Shown here piece after piece: positions 1 to 5,635 of a stretch of 7,019 nucleotides of DNA. Positions within the stretch are counted from its first letter, which is position 1. Every line of letters starts with the position of its first letter. A model generated the notes under the pieces. It saw nothing but the letters and a program-made list of their open reading frames with translations, made no database searches and was not told where the DNA came from. The stretch is from Pseudomonadota bacterium (lineage in GTDB: Bacteria > Pseudomonadota > Alphaproteobacteria > Rhizobiales > Rhizobiaceae): assembly GCA_023428515.1 (NCBI GenBank), contig JAEYXI010000295.1, positions 1 through 7,019 on the forward strand, in the 5' to 3' direction. A program made the position numbers and the translations under genes.

Positions 1-17
1 GCGCTATCCCTTCGCCC

Positions 18-2960
18 ATGAAAAAGGGTGATCACCTCTTCCTCGTCGACGGCTCCGGCTACATCTTCCGCGCCTATCACGCACTTCCGCCGCTCAACCG
101 TAAGTCGGACGGACTTCCGACGAACGCGGTGCTCGGCTTCTGCAATATGGTGTGGAAGCTGATGCAGGACTCGCGCAACACCGATGTCGGCGTCACGCCG
201 ACGCATTTCGCGGTCATTTTCGACTATTCGTCCAAGACCTTCCGCAACGAGCTCTATGCCGACTACAAGGCCAATCGTTCGGCGCCGCCCGACGACCTGA
301 TCCCGCAATTCGGACTGATCCGTGAGGCGACGCGCGCCTTCAGCCTCCCCTGCATCGAGATGGAGGGTTTCGAGGCCGACGACATCATCGCAACCTACGC
401 GCGGCAGGCCCGCGAGGCCGGCGCCGACACCACCATCATCTCCTCCGACAAGGATTTGATGCAACTCGTTGGTCCGACCGTCTCGATGTACGACCCGATG
501 AAGGACCGTCAGATCGGCGTTCCCGAGGTCATCGAGAAATGGGGCGTGCCGCCCGAGAAGATGATCGACCTGCAGGCTATGATGGGCGATTCCGTCGACA
601 ACGTGCCGGGCGTGCCTGGCATCGGCCAGAAGACGGCCGCGCAGCTGCTCGAACAGTTCGGCGACCTCGATACGCTGCTCGCCCGCGCCGGCGAGATCAA
701 GCAGGAGAAGCGCCGGCAAACGATCATCGACAATGCCGACAAGGCGCGCATCTCGCGCGAGCTGGTCCGGCTGAAGAACGACGTGCCGATGACCGAGGGG
801 CTGGACGAACTCGTCCTGCAACAGCCCGACGGCCCGAAGCTCATCGCCTTCCTGAAGACGATGGAATTCACCACGCTGACGCGCCGCGTCGCCGAGGCGA
901 CCGGCACCGATGCGGCCGAGGTGGCGCCGGCGCCCGTCGTCGTCGACCTGACCGATGTCCACGGCCCTGACGTGGGCGCAGGCGAGCCACGCGCGGAGAC
1001 TGCTGCCGAGGGCGCGGACACCGCGCCGGCCAGCGCGCCCGTCACCAACGGCAAGGTCACCACGCCGGCCGCTCTCGCCGGCGCGCGGGTGCAGGCTGCG
1101 GCGGGCGCCAAGATCGACCACAAGCGCTACGCCTGCATCCGCCATCGTGCCGAATTGGAGCAGTGGATCGCCGAGGCGCGCGAGACGGGCGTCGTCGCTT
1201 TCCGCACCGAGACCACCTCGCTCGATCCGATGCAGGCCGAGCCGGTCGGCTTCGCGCTTGCCCTCAAGCCCGGCAAGGCGGGCTATATCCCGGTCGGCCA
1301 CCGCACGAGCGCCGCCGACCTGCTGGGCGGCGGGCGCGTCGACGAGCAGATGTCGCTCGACGAGGTGTTGGCCGCGCTGGAGCCGCTGCTTGCCGACGCC
1401 TCCGTCCTCAAGATCGGCCACAATTTGAAATACGACTGGCTGACCATGCATCGCAGGGGCGTCGATATCGCTCCCTTCGACGACACGATGCTGATCTCCT
1501 ATGTGATCGGCGCAGGTACGGGTGCGCATGACATCGCCACGCTGTCGGAAAAATGGCTTGGCCATTCGACGATCCCCTTCAAGGATCTGGTCGGCTCGGG
1601 AAAAAGCCTCGTCACTTTCGACCTGGTCGACATCGAGCGCGCCACCACCTACGCCACCGAGGGCGCCGACATGGCGCTGCGCCTCTGGACCATCCTGAAG
1701 CCAAAACTCGTCGCCGACGGGCTGGTCTCGGTCTATGAGCGGCTGGAACGGCAGCTGGTGCCCGTGCTGGCCCGCATGGAGGAACGCGGCATCTCGGTCG
1801 ACCGGCAGATGCTTAGCCGGCTTTCCGGCGAGTTCGCGCAGCGCGCCGCCGCCCTCGAGGAGGCCGTCTACGAGGCTGCCGGCGAACGCTTCACCATCGG
1901 CTCGCCAAAACAGCTCGGCGACATATTGTTCGGCAAGATGGGCCTGCCCGGCGGCGCCAAGACCAAGTCCGGCCAGTGGTCGACCACGGCACAGCTGCTC
2001 GAAGAGCTCGCCGCCGAAGGCCACGAGCTGCCGCGCCGCATCGTCGACTGGCGCCAGCTCACCAAGCTGAAATCGACCTACACCGACGCGCTGCCGGAAT
2101 ATATCAACCCCGAGACCAAGCGCCTGCACACTTCCTATGCGCTGGCTTCGACGCCGACGGGGCGCATCTCGTCGTCCGAACCCAACCTGCAGAACATCCC
2201 GATCCGCACGGCGGAGGGCCGGCGCATCCGCACGGCTTTCATCGCCGACCCCGGCAACAAGCTCGTCTCGGCCGACTACAGCCAGATCGAGCTCAGGGTG
2301 CTTGCCCACATCGCCGACATACCGCAGTTGCGCCAGGCCTTCGAGGACGGCGTCGACATCCACGCCATGACGGCCTCCGAGATGTTCAACGTGCCGGTCG
2401 AGGGCATGCCGGCGGATGTGCGCCGGCGCGCCAAGGCGATCAATTTCGGCATCATCTACGGCATCTCGGCCTTCGGCCTGGCCAACCAGCTCTCCATCGA
2501 GCGTTCGGAAGCCGGCGAGTACATCAAGAAGTATTTCGAGCGTTTTCCCGGCATCCGCGACTACATGGACAGCCGCAAGCAGATGGCGCGCGACAAGGGT
2601 TATGTCGAGACGATCTTCGGCCGGCGCATCCACTATCCGGAGGTTCGCTCCTCCAACCCGTCGGTCCGCGCTTTCAACGAGCGCGCCTCCATCAACGCGC
2701 CGATCCAAGGCTCCGCGGCCGACATTATCCGCCGCGCCATGATCCGCATGGAGGATGCGCTCGCCGCCGAAAAGCTTTCGGCGCGCATGCTCTTGCAGGT
2801 GCATGACGAACTGATCTTCGAGGTCGCCGAAGAAGAGGTTCCCGCCACGCTTCCCGTCATCAAGACGGTGATGGAAGGTTCAGCCATGCCGGCCGTCGCG
2901 CTGAAGGTGCCGCTGCAGGTCGACGCCCGCGCCGCCGACAATTGGGACGAGGCGCATTGA
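18..2960 (+). CDS. polA: DNA polymerase I (5'-nuclease, degenerate 3'-5' exonuclease, family A polymerase)
   Basis: Family A DNA polymerase of 980 residues (E. coli Pol I has 928), acting in Okazaki-fragment processing and repair gap filling. The N-terminal 5'-nuclease (about 1-290) shows DGSGYIFRAYHAL, GFEADDIIAT, SSDKDLMQLV and GDSVDNVPGVPGIGQKTA. An Ala/Pro-rich linker (about 300-370) explains the extra length. The 3'-5' exonuclease domain (about 375-560) keeps Glu398, Asp473 (NLKYD) and Tyr545. Its ExoI motif reads RTE instead of DTE (Arg396), and its ExoIII motif reads YATEG instead of YxxxD (Gly549), so proofreading is probably weak or absent. The polymerase domain keeps motif A (SADYSQIELR, Asp753), motif B (RRRAKAINFGIIYG, Lys806, Phe810, Tyr814), motif C (VHDE, Asp930) and the terminal NWDEAH. 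The ATG at 18 gives the usual family start, MKKGDHLFLVDGSG. No clear Shine-Dalgarno is seen in the 17 bases available. A macro-domain gene follows after 13 bases. Confidence 0.98.
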   Translation: MKKGDHLFLVDGSGYIFRAYHALPPLNRKSDGLPTNAVLGFCNMVWKLMQDSRNTDVGVTPTHFAVIFDYSSKTFRNELYADYKANRSAPPDDLIPQFGLIREATRAFSLPCIEMEGFEADDIIATYARQAREAGADTTIISSDKDLMQLVGPTVSMYDPMKDRQIGVPEVIEKWGVPPEKMIDLQAMMGDSVDNVPGVPGIGQKTAAQLLEQFGDLDTLLARAGEIKQEKRRQTIIDNADKARISRELVRLKNDVPMTEGLDELVLQQPDGPKLIAFLKTMEFTTLTRRVAEATGTDAAEVAPAPVVVDLTDVHGPDVGAGEPRAETAAEGADTAPASAPVTNGKVTTPAALAGARVQAAAGAKIDHKRYACIRHRAELEQWIAEARETGVVAFRTETTSLDPMQAEPVGFALALKPGKAGYIPVGHRTSAADLLGGGRVDEQMSLDEVLAALEPLLADASVLKIGHNLKYDWLTMHRRGVDIAPFDDTMLISYVIGAGTGAHDIATLSEKWLGHSTIPFKDLVGSGKSLVTFDLVDIERATTYATEGADMALRLWTILKPKLVADGLVSVYERLERQLVPVLARMEERGISVDRQMLSRLSGEFAQRAAALEEAVYEAAGERFTIGSPKQLGDILFGKMGLPGGAKTKSGQWSTTAQLLEELAAEGHELPRRIVDWRQLTKLKSTYTDALPEYINPETKRLHTSYALASTPTGRISSSEPNLQNIPIRTAEGRRIRTAFIADPGNKLVSADYSQIELRVLAHIADIPQLRQAFEDGVDIHAMTASEMFNVPVEGMPADVRRRAKAINFGIIYGISAFGLANQLSIERSEAGEYIKKYFERFPGIRDYMDSRKQMARDKGYVETIFGRRIHYPEVRSSNPSVRAFNERASINAPIQGSAADIIRRAMIRMEDALAAEKLSARMLLQVHDELIFEVAEEEVPATLPVIKTVMEGSAMPAVALKVPLQVDARAADNWDEAH

Positions 2961-2963
2961 TGT

Positions 2964-2967
2964 GGAG
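2964..2967 (+). promoter_or_regulatory. Ribosome binding site deciding the macro-gene start
   Basis: GGAG lies 6 bases before the ATG at 2974 and just after the polA stop (2958-2960). It favours ATG 2974 over the in-frame GTG at 2962, which has no site of its own outside polA. An ATG at 2960-2962 overlaps the polA stop but runs only five codons to a TGA. The spacing suggests translation may be coupled to polA termination. Confidence 0.55.
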
Positions 2968-2973
2968 CCGGCT

Positions 2974-3453
2974 ATGATTTCCTTCGTAGCTGGCGACTTG
3001 CTCGCGAGCAACGAAGACTACATTGCGCAGGGCGTCGCCGAGGGAAACCAGGAAGGTCTTGGAACCGGCCTCGCCTTCAAGATTTCCCGGCGCTGGCCGG
3101 AGGTGCAGGCCGCTTTCAAGAAGCATGCCCGGTCGGGCAACTTCACCGGCGGTGACATCTGGGCTTTTCCTCCTGGCACCGACCGTCCAGGTTTTGTCTA
3201 CATGGCGACTCAGCCTGACATGTACCACGCAACCATGCCCTATCTGCGTAAGGCCGTTCGCAACCTCGCGAAATGGGCCGAAAAACATAAAGTTGCATCG
3301 ATTGCCATGCCGAAGATCGGAGCAGGCTTGGGCAAGCTTTCCTGGGACGACGAGGTCAAGCCGCTTTTCGTGGAGTATCTGACACCTGGTAAGACAAGCT
3401 ATTTCGTCTACGAGATTTTCCGGAATGAGTTTGAAAACAATCAGGTCGGATAA
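2974..3453 (+). CDS. Small stand-alone macro-domain protein (ADP-ribose-binding fold), TARG1/ALC1-like
   Basis: Protein of 159 residues consisting of a single macro domain. The fold signature runs in order: strand and GDLL (7-10), IAQGVAEGNQEGLGTGLAFK (17-36; the Gly-rich part is the expected ADP-ribose loop), GGDIWAF (59-65), VYMAT (75-79) and MPKIGAGLGKLSW (112-124; the second phosphate-binding loop). The layout matches human TARG1 (OARD1) and DarG-type macro domains, which bind ADP-ribose or remove it from proteins or DNA. In my hand alignment the TARG1 catalytic Lys84 falls on Gln80 and Asp125 on Gly120, so the protein may bind rather than hydrolyse, or use other residues. There is no signal peptide or membrane segment, so it should be cytoplasmic. 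It starts 13 bases after polA and probably shares its transcript. A DarT-type toxin partner is not seen. G+C is lower than in polA, hinting at separate acquisition. The fold is fairly sure; the function is open. Confidence 0.8.
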   Translation: MISFVAGDLLASNEDYIAQGVAEGNQEGLGTGLAFKISRRWPEVQAAFKKHARSGNFTGGDIWAFPPGTDRPGFVYMATQPDMYHATMPYLRKAVRNLAKWAEKHKVASIAMPKIGAGLGKLSWDDEVKPLFVEYLTPGKTSYFVYEIFRNEFENNQVG

Positions 3454-3478
3454 GTTGGCTCGCGCTCATCCAAACAGA

Positions 3479-3504
3479 GCCTCGACCGACAATTGAAACG
3501 AGGC
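3479..3504 (+). promoter_or_regulatory. Inverted repeat overlapping the exporter's ribosome binding site
   Basis: GCCTCG at 3479-3484 is the exact reverse complement of CGAGGC at 3499-3504, with a 14-base loop between. The right arm contains GAGG (3500-3503), the likely Shine-Dalgarno for the ATG at 3513 (9-base spacing). In RNA the stem would hide the ribosome binding site. It lies in the 59-base gap after the macro gene. No U-run follows, so it is not a typical terminator. A chance repeat cannot be excluded. Confidence 0.35.
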
Positions 3505-3512
3505 GCACTAGG

Positions 3513-4142
3513 ATGGAGTTCACAGCCGCAGCCGCCTCGTCGAGCCTTCTCTCCTTCGCGCTCACCTCCGTGATCATCGAGCTGACGCCGGGCCCGAACA
3601 TGACCTATCTGGCGCTGGTCTCGGCGCAGGACGGCAGGCGTGCCGGTTTCGCCACCGTGGCCGGCATCGCGCTCGGGCTTGCGGTCATCGGCATCATTGC
3701 GGCCTTCGGTGTCGCCGAGCTCGTCCAGTCGTCACACCTGCTCTATGAAGGCCTGCGCTGGGCCGGCGTCCTCTTCCTGCTCTATCTCGCCTGGGAGGGC
3801 TGGACGTCAGGCACCGATGTCGTCGCCAGCGAGGCGCAGTCGCGCAGCCGCTATTTCATGCGTGGCCTCGTCACCAACCTGCTCAACCCCAAGGCCGCCG
3901 TCTTCTACATCGCGGTGCTGCCGACCTTCATCGACGCCTCGCGGCCGGTACTGCCGCAGACCGTGTCGCTCACCCTCATCTATGTGCTGGTCGCGACACT
4001 CATTCACGCTGGGATCGTTGTGCTCGCCGGTACGCTGGAACCATTCCTCAACGACCCACGCCGCGAGAAGATCGCCCGCCGCCTGCTCTCGGCGCTGCTT
4101 GCCTGCGTCGCGATCTGGTTCGGCTGGTCGACTGCCAGGTAG
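3513..4142 (+). CDS. LysE/RhtB-family amino acid or metabolite exporter
   Basis: Inner-membrane protein of 209 residues, the normal length for the LysE/RhtB family, whose members export amino acids such as lysine, homoserine, threonine or leucine, usually driven by the proton gradient. Family marks are TPGPNM (25-30) in the first membrane segment, the following Gly-rich segment (about 45-70), RWAGVLFLLYLAW (82-94), and NLLNPKAAVFYIAVLPTF (122-139), the most typical motif. Hydrophobic stretches at about 13-33, 45-70, 80-96, 118-140, 150-175 and 190-206 fit the usual six segments. ATG 3513 is preceded by GAGG at 3500-3503. The gene is 59 bases after the macro gene, so it may be read through from polA or have its own promoter; none is convincing. 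It converges on the zur-type gene with 5 bases between stops. The substrate cannot be told from sequence. Confidence 0.93.
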   Translation: MEFTAAAASSSLLSFALTSVIIELTPGPNMTYLALVSAQDGRRAGFATVAGIALGLAVIGIIAAFGVAELVQSSHLLYEGLRWAGVLFLLYLAWEGWTSGTDVVASEAQSRSRYFMRGLVTNLLNPKAAVFYIAVLPTFIDASRPVLPQTVSLTLIYVLVATLIHAGIVVLAGTLEPFLNDPRREKIARRLLSALLACVAIWFGWSTAR

Positions 4143-4147
4143 GGCGC

Positions 4148-4552
4148 TTACGCCGCCTCAGCCAGGCACTTGGCGCAGGTGCCGCGGAACTCGATGACTG
4201 CCTTCTTCGCCGCAAATCCTGTTGACTGCACCCAGTGGTCGAGCTGCTCGCCGACCTCGTGGTCGGACATCTCGACGACCTGCCCGCAACGGTCGCATAT
4301 GGCGAAGGCGGTCATGTCGTGGCTGTGGTCGTGCGGCTCGGCGCAGGCGACGAAGGCGTTCAGGCTTTCGAGCCGGTGAACGAAGCCCCCTTTGATCAGC
4401 GTGTCGAGCGCCCGGTAGACCTGCAGCGGCGCGCGAAAACCTTTCTCGCGCAGCTGGTCGAGCAGCGTGTAGGCGCTGAGCGGCCCGGTCGAGGCTTCCA
4501 GCCGTTCGAGAACCCAGAGCTGGTTCTTGGTCAGCGCATCGCGGGCGGCCAT
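4148..4552 (-). CDS. zur: Zur-type zinc-responsive Fur-family repressor
   Basis: Fur-family regulator of 134 residues. Zur proteins bind DNA when loaded with zinc and repress zinc uptake genes such as znuABC. The N-terminal winged helix includes LSAYTLLDQLREKGF (25-39) and the recognition region APLQVYRALDTLIKGGFVHR (41-60). LESLNAFVAC (61-70) is typical of Zur rather than Fur or Mur. All eight zinc ligands of E. coli Zur have counterparts: structural site Cys86, Cys89, Cys126, Cys129; regulatory site His59, Cys70, His78, Glu94 (E. coli 103, 106, 143, 146 and 77, 88, 96, 111). It is shorter than E. coli Zur (171 residues) because both ends are trimmed, notably the His-rich C-terminal tail. 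The ATG at 4552-4550 yields MAARDALTKNQ, a normal family start; only a weak GTGGA precedes it. It lies 100 bases downstream of the XRE-type gene in the same direction. No znu genes are in view. Confidence 0.92.
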   Translation of the reverse strand: MAARDALTKNQLWVLERLEASTGPLSAYTLLDQLREKGFRAPLQVYRALDTLIKGGFVHRLESLNAFVACAEPHDHSHDMTAFAICDRCGQVVEMSDHEVGEQLDHWVQSTGFAAKKAVIEFRGTCAKCLAEAA

Positions 4553-4570
4553 AAGTCCACTTTCATCGTC

Positions 4571-4585
4571 AATCGATCGATCGTT
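4571..4585. repeat. Palindromic ATCG triplicate upstream of zur
   Basis: ATCG occurs three times in tandem at 4572-4583 inside AATCGATCGATCGTT, making overlapping self-complementary ten-mers (4572-4581 and 4574-4583). It sits 19-33 bases before the zur start within the 100-base gap 4553-4652. It does not resemble the AT-rich Zur boxes known from other proteobacteria. It could be an operator or a chance low-complexity patch. No convincing promoter for zur and no terminator for the XRE-type gene were seen in the gap. Confidence 0.25.
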
Positions 4586-4652
4586 TGGCCTAAAATGGTG
4601 ACGATCCAGCCCCGTTGCTACCGGTTCTTGCCGACAAAGACAATCTGGGCGC

Positions 4653-5408
4653 TCAGTCCCCTTGGTTCCCCTGCGGGTAGCAGATGATCGACAGGTAGCG
4701 GATGGGCAGCTTCGTCAACTCCTCCGGCCCGTGCGGCGCGTCGGCGTCGAAGAACAGGCTGTCGCCCGGCAGCATGCGGAAGAGGTGCGAGCCGTGGCGG
4801 TACACCACCTCGCCCTCCAGCATGTACAAGAACTCCATGCCCTCGTGCTGGAAGGTCGGGAACACGTCGGAATTCTGCGACAGGGTGATGAGATAGGGCT
4901 CGACCACCACGCCCGACGTGTTGGCGTCGACATGGCCAAGCAGATTGTACTGGTGGCCGGCGCGCGTGCCGCGCCGCTCGATCTCCAGCCCTTCGCCGGC
5001 CTTGACGAAGACCGCGCTTCGCTCCTCCTCGAAGCGGCGGAAGAAGGCGGTCACCGGCACGGCCAGCGCTCTCGAAAGCGCCTGCAGCGTGGTCAGCGAA
5101 GGGGAGGTGATGCCGTTCTCGATCTTGGACAGCATGCCGAGCGACAGGTTCGTCGCCGCCGCCAGATCCGCCACGGTGATGCCGAGCTTCTTGCGGAAGG
5201 CGCGCACCTCGCGGCCGATAGCTACCTCCAGCACCTTCTCGCGGGCGTCGCGCACCGCATGCGGGTTCTGCGTCAATGGCGGGCGGATGGCATGGATCTC
5301 GGCGACGGCCTGCTTGAATGGCTTCACCGCAGCATCGGAAAGAGCCGCCTTTGCTCTCGTCTTGCCCGGCTCGCTCCTGGGCTTTTCCTTGCCGCTCGTT
5401 TTCGCCAA
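4653..5408 (-). CDS. XRE-family transcriptional regulator with C-terminal cupin domain
   Basis: Cytoplasmic regulator of 251 residues. A basic, probably disordered N-terminus (1-30) is followed by a helical stretch (30-62), then a helix-turn-helix of XRE/Cro type (about 65-120: REVRAFRKKLGITVADLA, LSLGMLSKIENGITSPSL, TLQALSRAL), then a cupin_2 domain (about 165-240: FQHEGMEFLYMLEGEV and LPGDSLFFDADAPHG). In such proteins the cupin usually senses a small ligand. The first cupin motif has His188 and Glu192 but not the full HxH, and His226 is in the second, so metal binding is uncertain. The start is TTG 5408-5406, with GAGGG 8 bases upstream; the frame is closed by a TGA 42 bases upstream and holds no ATG before the helix-turn-helix. 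Relatives of this regulator are, as I recall, common beside N-methylglutamate-pathway and other methylated-amine genes in Rhizobiales. Its divergence from tmm suggests it controls tmm and itself. Confidence 0.9.
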   Translation of the reverse strand: MAKTSGKEKPRSEPGKTRAKAALSDAAVKPFKQAVAEIHAIRPPLTQNPHAVRDAREKVLEVAIGREVRAFRKKLGITVADLAAATNLSLGMLSKIENGITSPSLTTLQALSRALAVPVTAFFRRFEEERSAVFVKAGEGLEIERRGTRAGHQYNLLGHVDANTSGVVVEPYLITLSQNSDVFPTFQHEGMEFLYMLEGEVVYRHGSHLFRMLPGDSLFFDADAPHGPEELTKLPIRYLSIICYPQGNQGD

Positions 5409-5416
5409 ACCCGCCG

Positions 5417-5421
5417 CCCTC
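5417..5421 (-). promoter_or_regulatory. Ribosome binding site supporting a TTG start
   Basis: On the minus strand GAGGG lies 8 bases before TTG at 5408-5406. No ATG or GTG start exists upstream in frame, so this site is the main reason to accept TTG as the start of the XRE-type gene. Confidence 0.5.
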
Positions 5422-5446
5422 TTCGTGCCTGTCTCGGTGGGAGATT

Positions 5447-5460
5447 TTCACCGGAGTGAA
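5447..5460. promoter_or_regulatory. Candidate operator, TTCAC-4-GTGAA palindrome
   Basis: TTCAC and GTGAA form perfect 5-bp arms around CGGA. The site lies about +7 to +20 relative to the start expected from the candidate XRE promoter. A related TCAC-A-GTGA palindrome sits at the tmm promoter (5591-5599). The two share AGTGAA but differ in spacer length (4 and 1). Binding by the XRE-type regulator is an inference. Confidence 0.4.
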
Positions 5461-5472
5461 GATTACCTACGT

Positions 5473-5501
5473 CAGATACACTCCTGGGAATCGTTGCTCA
5501 A
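5473..5501 (-). promoter_or_regulatory. Candidate promoter for the XRE-type regulator gene
   Basis: On the minus strand TTGAGC (5501-5496) and TATCTG (5478-5473) are separated by 17 bases, a sigma-70-like arrangement. The match is 4 of 6 for the -35 and 3 of 6 for the -10, so this is a modest candidate. The expected start, near 5466, would leave a leader of about 58 bases. Confidence 0.35.
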
Positions 5502-5560
5502 GCCAGTCCGCGACACGCCGGCGACGCCTTCCGGCCGCTAGGGTTTCCGACGCTGCGCGA

Positions 5561-5588
5561 TTGACAGCATTACAGGAGAATTTATTGT
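5561..5588 (+). promoter_or_regulatory. Candidate promoter for tmm
   Basis: A perfect TTGACA at 5561-5566 is followed after 16 bases by TATTGT at 5583-5588 (4 of 6 to the -10 consensus). Transcription would start near 5595, giving a leader of about 41 bases before the ATG at 5636. It is the best sigma-70-type match seen in the window, and it lies in a local AT-rich stretch. Confidence 0.5.
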
Positions 5589-5622
5589 CCTCACAGTGAA
5601 ATTTGTTTCCAATAATGACAAT
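5582..5622 (+). repeat. Spaced inverted repeats spanning the tmm start site
   Basis: TTATTG at 5582-5587 pairs with CAATAA at 5610-5615, and the overlapping ATTGTC at 5584-5589 pairs with GACAAT at 5617-5622. The arms straddle the TCAC-A-GTGA palindrome. They could be half-sites of an operator. They are unlikely to form an RNA hairpin, since the left arm would lie upstream of the predicted start. Confidence 0.25.
5591..5599. promoter_or_regulatory. Candidate operator, TCAC-A-GTGA palindrome at the tmm start site
   Basis: TCAC and GTGA flank a single A, giving a 9-base palindrome directly after the candidate -10 and over the expected transcription start. A bound protein here would be expected to block tmm transcription. 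It resembles the palindrome at 5447-5460 in front of the divergent regulator gene. Confidence 0.35.
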
Positions 5623-5627
5623 GGGGA
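5623..5627 (+). promoter_or_regulatory. Ribosome binding site deciding the tmm start
   Basis: GGGGA is 8 bases before ATG 5636. Other in-frame starts (TTG 5603, ATG 5615, ATG 5621) have no well-spaced site, and they would add residues before the Rossmann strand that known Tmm proteins do not have. Confidence 0.5.
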
Positions 5628-5635
5628 ATCCTGAA

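Noticed and set aside
1976..2806. 276-codon + strand frame within polA
   Set aside because: Its His/Arg/Pro-rich translation is out of frame with the conserved polymerase motifs, so it is a shadow.
2962..2973. GTG at 2962 as start of the macro protein
   Set aside because: It adds four residues not needed by the fold and consumes the GGAG that is ideally spaced for ATG 2974.
4140..4154. Possible bidirectional terminator between the exporter and zur genes (GGCG-CTTA-CGCC)
   Set aside because: The stem is only 4 bp, with no T-run on either side, and it overlaps the zur stop codon. It is too weak to call.
4618..5459. Overlapping open frames of 265 (+) and 277 (-) codons across the XRE-type gene
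   Set aside because: Both are frame shadows of the XRE-cupin gene, with Arg/Gly/Ala-rich, unordered translations. The 251-residue frame has the clear helix-turn-helix and cupin motifs.
5574..5599. AGGAG followed by TTG and a four-codon reading frame, as a possible leader peptide for tmm
   Set aside because: The AGGAG falls in the spacer of the candidate tmm promoter, so it would not be transcribed. The frame is too short to support.
5603..5635. Upstream TTG/ATG starts extending tmm by up to 11 residues
   Set aside because: They lack a well-placed ribosome binding site, and known Tmm proteins begin just before the FAD-binding strand, as from ATG 5636.
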